DNA from: Pedobacter terrae
GTDB lineage: Bacteria > Bacteroidota > Bacteroidia > Sphingobacteriales > Sphingobacteriaceae
Assembly: GCF_900100705.1 (NCBI RefSeq)
Contig: NZ_FNCH01000001.1
Coordinates: forward strand, 1 to 64,000
DNA length: 64,000 nucleotides
Direction: 5' to 3'
The notes below the pieces were generated by a model that was given only the letters and a program-made list of their open reading frames with translations, did no database searches and was not told the DNA's origin. The translations under genes were made by a program, and so were the position numbers. This document shows, one piece after another, positions 16,187-25,934 of this stretch (positions within the stretch are counted from its first letter, which is position 1; every line of letters begins with the position of its first letter).

Positions 16187-16954
16187 ATGAACAGAATCAA
16201 AAAACTCTTCCAGGAGAAGAAAAATATATTATCAATTTATTATACTGCTGGTTATCCTAATATTGGCGATACCATTCAGATTGCTGAAGCCCTGCAAAAA
16301 TCAGGTGCAGATGTATTGGAAATCGGCTTTCCTTATTCTGATCCGGTTGCCGATGGACCTGTGATCCAGGCCAGTAGTAAACAATCGCTTGATCAGGGTA
16401 TGACGCTTAAGTTGCTTTTTGAGCAGCTGAAAGATTTACGTAAAAATGTAACCATCCCCGTTTTGTTAATGGGTTATGTAAATCCGGTTTTGCAGTTTGG
16501 AGTGGAAAAATTTTGTGAGGCCTGTGCCGAAGTAGGAGTAGATGGCTGCATTGTTCCCGACTTGCCGATGGTAGAGTATGAGGAGTTTTATAAAGATTGC
16601 TTTGAAAAACATCATTTGAGCAATGTATTTTTAATTACCCCTCAAACTGCTGAGGAACGTATTCGTAAAATAGATGGTTTAACCAATGGATTTATTTACC
16701 TGTTATCATCTTCAGCTACAACCGGTAAAAACCTAGAAGTAGGCAATACTACAGAAGCTTATTTTAGCAGGATCAAAAACATGAATCTTAAAAATCCAAC
16801 CATGATCGGTTTCGGGATCAGCGATAAACAAACTTTTGATAAGGCTTGCTCTTATGCCAATGGTGCCATTATTGGTACGGCCTTCGTTAAAGCCATTGCC
16901 GATGGAAATTTAGAAGAAAGCGTGAGTAATTTTATGAAGAAATTTAAGGATTAA
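16187..16954 (+). CDS. trpA: Tryptophan synthase alpha chain
   Basis: 255 residues, TIM barrel that cleaves indole-3-glycerol phosphate. The catalytic acids are E45 (VLEIGFPYSDP) and D56 (VADGP). Last gene of the trp cluster, forming the alpha2beta2 complex with TrpB. Confidence 0.97.
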   Translation: MNRIKKLFQEKKNILSIYYTAGYPNIGDTIQIAEALQKSGADVLEIGFPYSDPVADGPVIQASSKQSLDQGMTLKLLFEQLKDLRKNVTIPVLLMGYVNPVLQFGVEKFCEACAEVGVDGCIVPDLPMVEYEEFYKDCFEKHHLSNVFLITPQTAEERIRKIDGLTNGFIYLLSSSATTGKNLEVGNTTEAYFSRIKNMNLKNPTMIGFGISDKQTFDKACSYANGAIIGTAFVKAIADGNLEESVSNFMKKFKD

Positions 16955-16974
16955 AATTCTAATTCCTTTAACGA

Positions 16975-17060
16975 TCGTCATCTGGCGAGTAGCGCAGTAG
17001 AGAAATCTAAAATGGATATCTCCATCAAGTGTCTTTCAGGAGATGACGATCATTTTATTA
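16975..17060. repeat. REP-like GTCATCTGGCGA element after trpA
   Basis: GATCGTCATC (16974-16983) is complementary to GATGACGATC (17042-17051); the interior has GAGAAATCT as in the other members. It could act as the terminator of the trp operon, but there is no good T-run. Confidence 0.6.
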
Positions 17061-17112
17061 CCATTATTGGTGAATTATTTTAGCACTTTCATCCTGTAAA
17101 AGCCTGAAATGA

Positions 17113-17774
17113 TTAGGTGATTCCATTATTCAATATTAATTGATCAATAATGCCCGAGATTTTCTGGGCATTTTGATAAACCATAAAATGTGTTCCGTTT
17201 TCGATCACGAAATCAGGCATTGCTTTTTTAGAATAGAGGATTTTGTCATTCGTACCGTGGATGTGAAAAATCCTTTCCGGTTTAATTTTATTTTTCCAGC
17301 TTAAAATACTTCCGATCGCCCATTTTAAAAAACGAGGGTCAGTATCTTTTATAATCCTGTTCAGTAATATTTTCTCACTAGTGGATTTTGTACCGAAATA
17401 ATAGTGCTGTGTAAGTTTATTCGATGCTTTTAATAACTTCGCCGGAATTAAGTTTAAAAGTCTAAATTTACCTGCAAAGCGGTATAATGCAGGGAGATGA
17501 CTGCTCAGTATCGTGCTGGATATAATAACAGTTGCAAAGGTTTTAACAATTTAGCCAGTTCTACTGCAATCATTCCGCCAAAAGATACACCTACCAAAGC
17601 AAATGGCTTACTCGTATCTATAATCCGGCTCAGGCGTTCAGCGTAAACTTCGAGTGTCTCATTTTTGTTAGGATTTATCCATTCAACATGAATAATACTG
17701 ATCTTTTCACTAAGCTTTAATCTGGAGAAAATCCGCTGATCAGCGCCGAGGCCGCTAATAAAATAAGCATTCAT
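17113..17774 (-). pseudogene. Alpha/beta hydrolase, broken by a single-base frameshift
   Basis: Residues 1-89 read normally from ATG at 17774 to a stop at 17505-17507; from about 17545 downward a second frame continues the same protein (ATVIISSTILSSHLPAL ...) to TAA at 17113-17115. After joining, the protein has about 220 residues with nucleophile elbow GVSFGGM, a likely acid in HIHGTNDKI and the histidine in ENGTHFMVY, so the whole triad is preserved. The shift lies near CCTTTGCAACTG (about 17530-17545). It is either a recent mutation or a sequencing error. Start overlaps the ung stop codon (TAATG), so the two genes are coupled. Confidence 0.8.
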
Positions 17775-18454
17775 TATGCCGGTAAATTCCAGTCAATTGG
17801 TCTCTGGTTATTTTGTATCAAAAGCTGGTTTGCTTTCGAAAAATGTTTCGATCCGAAGAAGCCATTGTATGCCGAAAATGGTGATGGGTGAGCAGCTGTC
17901 AACACATAATGCTTTTTCTGATCAATTAAAGCTGCTTTTTGCTGTGCATACTTACCCCATAATAAAAATACGATATGTTCACGTTTTTCAGATAAAGCTT
18001 TAATAATTTCATCTGTAAAAATTTCCCAACCCTGGTTTTGATGCGAACCTGCTTCTGAAGCGCGAACGGTTAAAGTGGCATTTAACAGCAATACGCCTTG
18101 TTCTGCCCAATGAGTCAAGTGGCCATGGTTTGGCGTTTTAAAACCTTCGATATCCGTTTCCAGCTCTTTGTAGATATTTTTTAACGAAGGTGGAACGGCT
18201 ACACCGCGTTGTACCGAAAAAGAAAGACCGTGCGCCTGGCCGGCACCATGATAAGGATCTTGACCCAGAATGACTACTTTTACCTGATCAAAGGGGGTAG
18301 TATTTAATGCATTAAATATATCCGCACCTTTAGGATAAATAGTAGCGCCTCGCTGCTTCTCTTCTTGTAAAAAAGACTTCAGTTTAATCATATAGTCTTG
18401 TTCAAATTCTTCTTCTAAAACGGCTAACCATCCGGGTTCTAATGCTGCTGACAT
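17774..18454 (-). CDS. ung: Uracil-DNA glycosylase, family 1
   Basis: 226 residues from the ATG at 18454; the longer frame to 18520 adds 22 untypical residues and is less likely. Catalytic motif GQDPYHG with D66 and H69, Phe/Tyr uracil pocket, and the C-terminal HPSPFSAY loop. It removes uracil from DNA to start base-excision repair. The stop codon shares a base with the start of the broken hydrolase gene. Confidence 0.96.
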   Translation of the reverse strand: MSAALEPGWLAVLEEEFEQDYMIKLKSFLQEEKQRGATIYPKGADIFNALNTTPFDQVKVVILGQDPYHGAGQAHGLSFSVQRGVAVPPSLKNIYKELETDIEGFKTPNHGHLTHWAEQGVLLLNATLTVRASEAGSHQNQGWEIFTDEIIKALSEKREHIVFLLWGKYAQQKAALIDQKKHYVLTAAHPSPFSAYNGFFGSKHFSKANQLLIQNNQRPIDWNLPA

Positions 18455-18650
18455 AATGTTGATGTAAAATGTAATGTAAAATGGATTTGGAGTAATGTCT
18501 TGTAAATAAATTTTATTCAATGGTTTGATAGATCACGGTCAATAGTCGGGTGGTTAAGTAAAAAGCCAATAAGTTATTATGAAAGAGTTAGGCAATCAAC
18601 TATGAACCATTATAACACGGACAATGAACCAAAAAAACCGCTCTAAAAAT

Positions 18651-19169
18651 TTAAGACTTCTTCTTGTATATCGCCAATAAATCACCCTCGAGTGTGGTTT
18701 TAGGTCCTTCAATAATCCGCCCTAATTCTTTACCTTTTTTATCAAAAACAATAAAAGTTGGTACCCTTACGATATCTAAGCCATCCAGTATGCCATTTTC
18801 GGCTTTTTTCTTTCCATCAACAGCGATAATCTCTACGTTTTTCTCTTTAAAGTGCAGGGCATCTAAAATTTTAAGAAAGTTGGGTACGTTCGCTTTGCTG
18901 TCGCCACACCAGGTTCCTAAAACAATTTTTATTTTTTCGTTTTTGATCAGTTTTTTCAGTTCGATCATTGTTGCTGCATCGGGTACATAGGCCTCATAAA
19001 GCGGATCGTACATTTCCTTAAATTCAGGGAAAGCAGTAACGCCCTCGCGCGTACAAGCGTTAATCAATATATCTTTATTGTGAACTTCGTCGTGTATTTT
19101 TTTATTCAATTCTTGTGCAGAAACGTTCATTGCAAGTATTATTAGGGTTATAGATAAAATGATTTTCAT
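18651..19169 (-). CDS. Exported thioredoxin-like protein with CGDS site
   Basis: 172 residues. Signal peptide about 1-18 (ends VSAQ). The thioredoxin fold follows: active site WCGDS (W87, C88, S91) in place of WCxxC, and cis-Pro loop VRVPTFIVFD. With only the first cysteine it cannot form the usual disulfide within the motif; other cysteines (C39) are outside it. Family members of this type occur in Bacteroidota; the role is unknown. Likely periplasmic. Confidence 0.78.
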   Translation of the reverse strand: MKIILSITLIILAMNVSAQELNKKIHDEVHNKDILINACTREGVTAFPEFKEMYDPLYEAYVPDAATMIELKKLIKNEKIKIVLGTWCGDSKANVPNFLKILDALHFKEKNVEIIAVDGKKKAENGILDGLDIVRVPTFIVFDKKGKELGRIIEGPKTTLEGDLLAIYKKKS

Positions 19170-19282
19170 ATTTATTAGACGTTTTTTTTAAACTTTTAAA
19201 TTTTTATTGAAATTATTGTTTTAAAATCTAATTTCTGCCATTTAAACACGATATTTGCGAAAAAAAATAATTAGAATAATTT

Positions 19283-19822
19283 ATGCCAAATATCATCAGA
19301 TTAATTGCGGGGTTTGCTTTACTGGGTGGCGCAGTAGCTTTATTTATTTTCGGTTTCTGGCCCTGGGGTATTATTGCCATTTTATTGGGGATAATTGTAC
19401 TGGTAACTTATTTCTTTAATGAAAACATGCTTTTAGCACAATGGTTTCTTAGAAAAGATAACATGCCCAAAGCAAAAATGTTTTTAGATCGTATTACCAA
19501 TTATGAAACGCAGTTGATTAAGGTTCAACACGGTTATTATAACTTATTGATCGGTTTAATTGAAAGCAGAACAGCACCAATGCAGAGTGAGAAGTATTTT
19601 AAAAAATCGCTTGCTTTAGGTATGCAGATGGATCATAATATTGCTTTGGCAAAACTAAGTTTAGCTGGTATTGCAATGGCTAAACGTAATAAACGTGAGG
19701 CAACGATGTACCTTGCCGAAGCTAAAAAAGCAGATAAAAATAAATTGCTGGCCGATCAGATTAAACAAATGAAAGATCAGATGGGCATGATGGACAAACA
19801 GCAGCAAGTTCGTTACAGATAA
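19283..19822 (+). CDS. Membrane-anchored helical protein (TPR-like), unknown
   Basis: 179 residues. Two hydrophobic segments close together (about 5-24 and 26-45) followed by a soluble helical domain with TPR-like spacing (AKMFLDRI ... GYYNLLIGLIE ... EKYFKKSLALG ... ALAKLSLAGIAMAKRNKREA). The domain faces the cytoplasm if the hairpin topology is right. A GATATTTG box at 19250-19257 may be its -7 element. Function not recognised. Confidence 0.75.
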   Translation: MPNIIRLIAGFALLGGAVALFIFGFWPWGIIAILLGIIVLVTYFFNENMLLAQWFLRKDNMPKAKMFLDRITNYETQLIKVQHGYYNLLIGLIESRTAPMQSEKYFKKSLALGMQMDHNIALAKLSLAGIAMAKRNKREATMYLAEAKKADKNKLLADQIKQMKDQMGMMDKQQQVRYR

Positions 19823-19828
19823 AGTAAA

Positions 19829-19857
19829 AGCCATTTCTTAACCGAAATGGTTTTTTT
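19829..19857 (+). terminator. Rho-independent terminator
   Basis: CCATTTC (19831-19837), loop TTAACC, GAAATGG (19844-19850), then seven T residues. It lies 8 bp after the TPR-like gene. Confidence 0.9.
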
Positions 19858-19932
19858 GTTTCTGCTCAGTTTGTCTATCTACAATTGCACTTATAAATCA
19901 CTATTTTTATCAATACTTAACTTTTAATATTC

Positions 19933-21951
19933 ATGAAAAAAGTATCTTACCTACCCATGTTGGCATTATTGGCCATTATGGGTGCCTGCAATACTAAAAA
20001 AGACGCAAAAGAAAGCGAAAGCTTTACGGCTGACAATCCTTTTTTTAAAGCAAGCGAACTTGCCTTTCAGGCTCCTGCCTTCGATAAAATTAAAAACGGC
20101 GATTTTAAACCGGCATTGGAAGAAGGGATGAAACAGCAAATGGATGAAATCCAGAAAATTGCCGAACAGACCGTGGCACCAAGCTTTGAAAATACCATTT
20201 TAGCTATTGAAAAAAGTGGGCAACTGTTGAGCCGGACAAATATGGTTTTTAACCTGCTTACCGGTGCCAATACCAATCCTGAATTGCAAAAGGTTAAAGA
20301 AGAGGAGGCGCCTAAATTAACGGCGAATACCGATGCCATTTATTTAAATACCAAACTTTTTAATCGGGTTAAAACGCTCTACAAAAAGAAGGATCAGCTG
20401 AAGCTGGATGCCGAATCGTTACGGTTGCTGGAGTATTACTACCAGAAATTTGAATTGGCAGGAGCAAAGTTATCTGATGCAGATAAAGACAAACTTAAGG
20501 CGCTGAATAAGGAGGAAGCTACTTTGGGTGCAAAGTTTACTGCTCAACTACAGGCAGCGGGTAAAGGTTTAAAGAATACCACGCAACAGCCCGAATTGCA
20601 ATCCATGACCGATCGTGCCAAGCGCGAAGAGCTTTTTAAAAAATCATGGAACAGGGCAGAAAAAGGAGATGTCAATGATACGCGTAAAATCATTGCAAGA
20701 ATTGCACAAATCCGTTCTGCTCAGGCAGCGCTGTTGGGCTTTAAAAATTATGCAGCCTGGAAATTGCAAAATCAGATGGCTAAAACGCCTGAAGCCGTAG
20801 CAGATTTTTTTAGCAAAGTTATTCCTGCTGCTACCGCAAAAGCAAAAAGCGAAGCGGCAGATATACAGGCCGTAATTGATCAGCAAAAAGGTGGCTTTAA
20901 ACTGGAGCCTTGGGATTGGGATTTTTATGCTGAACAGGTGCGTAAAGCAAAATACGATTTGGACGAAAACGAAGTTAAACCATATTTTGAACTTAATAGA
21001 GTACTTGTTAATGGTGTTTTTTATGCTGCTACGCAACTCTACGGGATTACTTTTAAGGAACGTAAAGATTTACCTGTTTACCAGGAAGACGTTCGCGTTT
21101 TTGATGTGATGGATAAAGATGGAAAACAGTTAGGTTTATTTTATTGCGACTATTTTAAACGTGATAACAAAGATGGTGGTGCCTGGATGGATAACCTGGT
21201 TCCGCAGTCTAAGCTTTTTGGTACCATTCCGGTAATCTATAACGTTTGTAATTTTGCTAAACCCGAAGCTGGAAAACCGGCATTAATTAGTTTTGATGAT
21301 GTTACCACGATGTTTCATGAATTTGGACACGGTTTACATGGTCTGTTTGCTAACCAGCAATATCCGAGCCTTTCAGGCGCGAACGTGGCTCGCGATTATG
21401 TTGAATTTCCGTCGCAGTTTAATGAACACTGGGCATCTGATCCAAAAATATTGAAGAATTATGCCCTTCATTACCAAACGGGAGCACAAATGCCACAAGC
21501 TTAATTGGATAAGATTAAAAAGGCAAGTTCGTTTAATCAAGGTTATATTTTTACAGAAGCTTTAGCTGCGGCCGAACTCGATATGCAATGGCACACGATT
21601 TCTCCGGGCTCACCATTACAGGAGGTAGACAAATTTGAAGCCGAGGCTTTAAAGAAAACCAATTTAAATTTATCATATGTGCCGCCACGTTATCGTTCCA
21701 GTTATTTTCTGCATATCTGGAGCAATGGTTATGCCGCAGGTTATTACGCCTATAGCTGGACTTCTATGTTAGAAAATGATGCCTTTTCATGGTTTCAGGA
21801 AAATGGCGGATTAACCAGGGCAAACGGTCAGCGCTTTAGGGATATGATCTTGTCTAAAGGTAATACTGAAGATTTGGGTAAAATGTTTTTTAATTTTAGG
21901 GGGCATAACCCTGATATTAAACCAATGCTTAGAAAACGTGGCTTATTATAA
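19933..21951 (+). pseudogene. dcp: M3 family peptidyl-dipeptidase, interrupted by an in-frame TAA
   Basis: The frame reads 523 codons, hits TAA at 21502-21504, and continues without frame change for 148 codons to 21951. The second part is clearly the Dcp C terminus (DMQWHTISPG, YRSSYFLHIWSNGYAAGYYAY). Zinc site HEFGH at 462-466 is intact. N-terminal lipoprotein signal with lipobox IMGAC. Total 672 codons, near the usual family length. A single T-to-A change would turn TTA (Leu) into TAA. It is probably a point-mutated gene, or a sequencing error; readthrough cannot be excluded. M3 enzymes cleave short peptides in the periplasm. Confidence 0.88.
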
Positions 21952-21957
21952 AACAAC

Positions 21958-21997
21958 ATAGCACAAAGGACAATTATTAAATTGTCCCTTGTGCTAT
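21958..21997. terminator. Long hairpin after dcp
   Basis: ATAGCACAAAGGACAAT (21958-21974) pairs with ATTGTCCCTTGTGCTAT (21981-21997), 16 of 17 bases, loop of 6. There is no T-run, but its place 7 bp after the stop suggests termination or mRNA end protection. Confidence 0.6.
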
Positions 21998-22192
21998 TAT
22001 GAATAATGCTTTAAATCTCTTCCGGATATGGCCTTCCTATAAAAATTCATAATTATAGGTCAATAAATCCATTCTATATTATTGTATTAAACACCCGTTG
22101 CCAACCGCTATGCACCCTAGCTGCTCCGTTTCCGTAAAAAATAAAAACCAAAATCTACTTTTCATTGTAGTTTATATAAAATTTCGAAAACT

Positions 22193-22747
22193 ATGGCAAC
22201 ATCACAAGAAGGAAGTACAAACAATACTCAGGAAGAAAATAATATCCAGGATCTGGGCGGTAAAGAAGCTGTTGAAAAGCTAAGAACACTAGCTGAGAAA
22301 GCTGAAAGCTGCTTTTTCTGTACCAATATTAAAACAGGCATACCTTTATCGGTAAGGCCCATGGCTATTCAGCAGGTTGATGATGAAGGTAATATCTGGT
22401 TTATGAGCATGAAAGACAGTCATAAAAATGATGAAATTTCTGCCGATCCCTTTACACATTTACTATTTCAGGCGGGTGCCCATTCAGGTTTTGTAAATAT
22501 TTACGGTATTTCAGAAATCAGCAGGGATCAGGCCAAAATCGACGAACTTTGGAGTCCGTTTATTAAAACCTGGTTTCAGGGAGGGAAAGACGACCCGAAT
22601 ATTACACTGATCAAAGTAATTCCTTCAGAAGGCTATTATTGGGATACCAAACACGGTACAGCCGTTGCATTTTTGAAAATGGCCGCATCCGTAATTACAG
22701 GTAAAACAATGGATGATTCAGTAGAAGGAACTTTGGATGTTGATTAG
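22193..22747 (+). CDS. Pyridoxamine 5'-phosphate oxidase-like FMN-binding protein
   Basis: 184 residues. A split-barrel flavin-binding domain (KAESCFFCTNIKTGIPLSVRPM, then WFMSMKDSHKNDEI and a GFVNIYGISEIS strand) matches the general stress protein 26 group of the PPOX family. Members bind FMN or related flavins; the substrate is unknown. N-terminal extension of about 30 polar residues. Ends in a low-complexity linker (VEGTLDVD). Separate transcription unit. Confidence 0.82.
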   Translation: MATSQEGSTNNTQEENNIQDLGGKEAVEKLRTLAEKAESCFFCTNIKTGIPLSVRPMAIQQVDDEGNIWFMSMKDSHKNDEISADPFTHLLFQAGAHSGFVNIYGISEISRDQAKIDELWSPFIKTWFQGGKDDPNITLIKVIPSEGYYWDTKHGTAVAFLKMAASVITGKTMDDSVEGTLDVD

Positions 22748-22843
22748 CAGGTTTAATCTCTAAATTGGTTAATCGGTTAACTGTTTAAAAGAGTTAACTG
22801 GTTAATCTTTTAAATGAACCGCTAACAGCCAATTGCGAACTGG

Positions 22844-23056
22844 TTATTTATCTCCTAAATAATCAAAACCTTCAAAATCTTCTCTCTGGGCTCTTTTGCT
22901 TAAGATATCATCTTCTTCAGCCTGTACTCTTGAGAAGAACAAAGCTTCGGCCTGGATTCTTTTTATTAATTGGCGAACCAATGTTAAATCGAAAGCATCT
23001 TTGCTCAATTTAATGCAATATTCTCTTTCGTTGATTTCTAAACTTGACGTATTCAT
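22844..23056 (-). CDS. Conserved-looking 70-aa protein, unknown
   Basis: Charged helical protein starting MNTSSLEINEREYCIKLSKD and with the segment LVRQLIKRIQAEALFF followed by an acidic tail (EDDILSKRAQREDFEGF). No family recognised; the layout resembles small antitoxin-like or regulator proteins, but no toxin neighbour is visible. The GGTTAATC repeat tract lies downstream of it. Confidence 0.6.
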   Translation of the reverse strand: MNTSSLEINEREYCIKLSKDAFDLTLVRQLIKRIQAEALFFSRVQAEEDDILSKRAQREDFEGFDYLGDK

Positions 23057-23094
23057 ATGGCAACTGATTTAATTATCGATTGCTGTAAATATAG

Positions 23095-23129
23095 AAAAGG
23101 CTTGCTAAACAATTGTTAGCAAGCCTTTT
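23095..23129. terminator. Bidirectional terminator after lysS
   Basis: AAAAGGCTTGCTAA (23095-23108), loop of 7, TTAGCAAGCCTTTT (23116-23129), a perfect 14-bp stem. On the minus strand it follows lysS. Confidence 0.88.
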
Positions 23130-23192
23130 AAGTTAATGTTATGTTTATGTTAAAAACTGGCAAATATGCTGCCTTGTAGGTTAACAAATTAA

Positions 23193-24902
23193 CTATTTCT
23201 GTGACAGGAATAAGCCCTCATCTGTTTTGGCAACTTTCAAAATGCCTTTACCAGTTAAGGCTTTTAAAGTAGTATCCCATTTTTTATTGCTCCAATCGGT
23301 CAGTTTTGCTTTTACATCCGCTAACAGGTATTGTTCTCCTTCAGCAATTAACGAATATAATTCAATTTCTTCCGGAGTCATTTCAATTTTCTTTTTCTCC
23401 GGACGCATCTGCGGGAAGAAAAGAACTTCCTGGATGGTACTTTGGTTGGTCATTAACATCACGATCCGATCAATACCAAAACCTAAACCTGAAGTAGGAG
23501 GCATACCATATTCTAATGCACGAACAAAATCATCATCCATTGCCATTGCTTCGGCATCACCACGGTCAGCAAGTTTCAACTGGTCCTCAAAACGTTCTTT
23601 TTGATCAATAGGATCGTTCAACTCTGAATATGCATTTCCGATTTCTTTACCATTTACAAATATTTCGAAACGCTCTACCAATCCTTCTGCACTGCGGTGT
23701 TTCTTCGCCAAAGGTGTCATTTCGATCGGGTAATCTGTAATGAATGTAGGTTGAATTAAGTTTGCTTCTACCTTATCACTGAAGATTTCATCCACCAATT
23801 TACCCCGGCCCATTGTAGAATCGGTTTCGATGCCTAAAGATGCACAGGTTTGCAAAAGCTCCTCTTCAGTCATTTTCGAAACATCGATTCCTGTATATTT
23901 TTGGATCGATTCGTACATGGTCAGTTTTTCGTATGGTCCTTCGAAATTAATATCGTTATCACCAACTTTAACTACAGCAGAACCATTGGTTGCAATGGCT
24001 ACTTTTTCCAAACATTCTTCAACCATAGCCATCATCCAGATATAATCTTTATAGGCTACATAAATTTCCATTGAAGTATATTCTGGATTATGCGTACGGT
24101 CCATTCCTTCATTACGGAACATTTTACCAAACTCATATACGCCGTCAAAACCGGCAACGATTAATCTTTTTAGATAAAGCTCGTTTGCAATACGCAAATA
24201 AAGCGGCATATCTAAGGTGTTATGATGCGTGGCAAACGGACGTGCCGCCGCACCACCGTGTATAGGCTGTAAGATAGGAGTTTCCACTTCCATCCAACCT
24301 TGCTCATCAAAGTAATTGCGCATGCTGTTAATTACCTTGCTGCGTTTGATGAAGATCTGTTTATAGTCTGGATTTACAGTTAAATCTACATAACGCATGC
24401 GGTAACGTAGTTCCGGATTGGTAAAACCATCGTAAACATTCCCTTCGTCATCACGTTTAACGATTGGTAGAGGGCGTAATGACTTAGAAAGTACCTTAAA
24501 TTCAGTTACATGTACAGAAATTTCGCCTGTTTGTGTTGTAAAAACGTATCCTTTAACCCCAATGAAATCGCCAATATCTAAAAGTTTTTTAAATACAGTG
24601 TTGTATAGGGTTTTATCTTCGCCAGGACAAAGTTCATCACGCTTTAGGTAGATCTGAATCCTGCCGGTAGAATCCTGTAACTCCGTAAAAGAAGCAGCCC
24701 CCATAATATTACGGCTCATAATTCTACCTGCCAATACTACGGTCTTGTATGCTGTCTTATCTACTTCATAATTGGCTAATATATCCGCTGCGTAAGCATT
24801 CACTTCATAAGCTTCTGCAGGATATGGCTCAATGCCTAATGCTCGTAATTGTTTTAGCGACTCACGTCGTAATTGCTCTTGTTCTGATAATCCTATACTC
24901 AT
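23193..24902 (-). CDS. lysS: Lysyl-tRNA synthetase, class II
   Basis: 569 residues from the ATG at 24902. The frame extends 6 codons further to a TTG at 24920, but that TTG is part of the -7 box, so the ATG is the real start. OB-fold anticodon-binding domain (about 55-175) followed by the class II core with motif 2 (FRNEGMDRTHNPEYTSME) and motif 3 (GLGFGIDRIVMLM). A C-terminal extension (about 60 residues, beginning after FFPQMRPEKKK) continues past the usual end of LysRS with a winged-helix-like EEIELYSLIAEGEQYLL segment. Confidence 0.96.
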   Translation of the reverse strand: MSIGLSEQEQLRRESLKQLRALGIEPYPAEAYEVNAYAADILANYEVDKTAYKTVVLAGRIMSRNIMGAASFTELQDSTGRIQIYLKRDELCPGEDKTLYNTVFKKLLDIGDFIGVKGYVFTTQTGEISVHVTEFKVLSKSLRPLPIVKRDDEGNVYDGFTNPELRYRMRYVDLTVNPDYKQIFIKRSKVINSMRNYFDEQGWMEVETPILQPIHGGAAARPFATHHNTLDMPLYLRIANELYLKRLIVAGFDGVYEFGKMFRNEGMDRTHNPEYTSMEIYVAYKDYIWMMAMVEECLEKVAIATNGSAVVKVGDNDINFEGPYEKLTMYESIQKYTGIDVSKMTEEELLQTCASLGIETDSTMGRGKLVDEIFSDKVEANLIQPTFITDYPIEMTPLAKKHRSAEGLVERFEIFVNGKEIGNAYSELNDPIDQKERFEDQLKLADRGDAEAMAMDDDFVRALEYGMPPTSGLGFGIDRIVMLMTNQSTIQEVLFFPQMRPEKKKIEMTPEEIELYSLIAEGEQYLLADVKAKLTDWSNKKWDTTLKALTGKGILKVAKTDEGLFLSQK

Positions 24903-24917
24903 TTCGGGTATTTTTTG

Positions 24918-24925
24918 CAAAAGTA
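24918..24925 (-). promoter_or_regulatory. -7 box of lysS
   Basis: Minus strand TACTTTTG (24925-24918), exact TAnnTTTG match, 15 nt before the lysS ATG at 24902. The -33 element is not clear. Confidence 0.5.
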
Positions 24926-25190
24926 AGAATTTGCAATGTGTTTATTATTGTAATGGATATCATTTCAAACGTCATTTTTTGAAAAGACACCTTTCGGCAA
25001 AGATAAGAAAGGGATTGTAATTAATAAATGCTTTGTTGGAGATAAAAATGTAAAGTCATTTTTTCGATATCAAATAGCAGATTCGAGAATATATTTTAGT
25101 ATAACCCATCACAATTTTATGAGTAATTGATATCCACTTAGTGTTTTGCGGTTGTTATATTTGTTTGGAATGATTTAGCCCTTTAAAACT

Positions 25191-25880
25191 ATGCCCGATA
25201 TAAAACAAATACCACCTTCCAGTTTTGAATTTTTAAGTTTATTAAAAAATAACAATGCGCGCGAATGGTTTAATGAACATAAAACAGCCTACCAGAAAGA
25301 ACTAGCCTACCTGGAATCTTTTGCCCAGTATCTCTTAGATTTGATGAATACTCATGATGTAATAGAGACCCCATCTGTAAAGAAAAGTTTATATCGGATT
25401 TATCGGGATACTCGTTTTTCAAATGATAAAACGCCCTACAAAACACATTGGAGTGGAAGTTTTAAGCGGGCAGGCAAACAAAGAAGGGGAGGTTATTATT
25501 TCCATATTGAGCCAGGAAATAGCTTTGTGGCAGGTGGTTTTTTCGGGCCTTCTCCCCAAGATTTAAAACTAATAAGGGAGAATATCAGTTATGATGCGCA
25601 ACCTTTGAGAGAAATATTAAGTGATGAAACTTTTATCTCTTCTTTCGGAACATTGAAAGGCGAACAATTAAAAACAGCTCCGAAGGGCTTTGCAGTAGAT
25701 CATCATGACATCAATCTTTTACGTCATAAACAATTTTTGTTAATTCATCAATTTACCGATGAGGAAGTGCTAAGTAAAGAGTTTCCCGCGTATTGCAGTC
25801 AGGAATTTAAAAACATGCGTCCTTTCTTTGATTATATGAGCGAAATATTAACAACTGATGCAAATGGAATGGATCTATAA
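25191..25880 (+). CDS. DUF2461 (TIGR02453) family protein
   Basis: 229 residues. Family features: FLSLLKNNNAREWFNEHK near the N terminus, YRIYRDTRFSNDKTPYKTH, GGYYFHIEPGNSFVAGGFFGP, and the LLRHKQF segment. DUF2461 is widespread in Bacteroidota and other phyla, with no known function. The gap 24926-25190 before it holds nothing recognisable. Confidence 0.88.
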   Translation: MPDIKQIPPSSFEFLSLLKNNNAREWFNEHKTAYQKELAYLESFAQYLLDLMNTHDVIETPSVKKSLYRIYRDTRFSNDKTPYKTHWSGSFKRAGKQRRGGYYFHIEPGNSFVAGGFFGPSPQDLKLIRENISYDAQPLREILSDETFISSFGTLKGEQLKTAPKGFAVDHHDINLLRHKQFLLIHQFTDEEVLSKEFPAYCSQEFKNMRPFFDYMSEILTTDANGMDL

Positions 25881-25934
25881 TAGATTTTTATTAGTGCTGG
25901 AAAAACCAGGTGGCATCGAACGCCACCTTTATAG

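Noticed and set aside
22098..22283. 61-residue plus-strand frame before the PPOX gene
   Set aside because: It overlaps the PPOX gene in another frame and has no supporting features.
24903..24920. Longer lysS start at TTG 24920
   Set aside because: The codon is part of the -7 box and the transcript would start after it.
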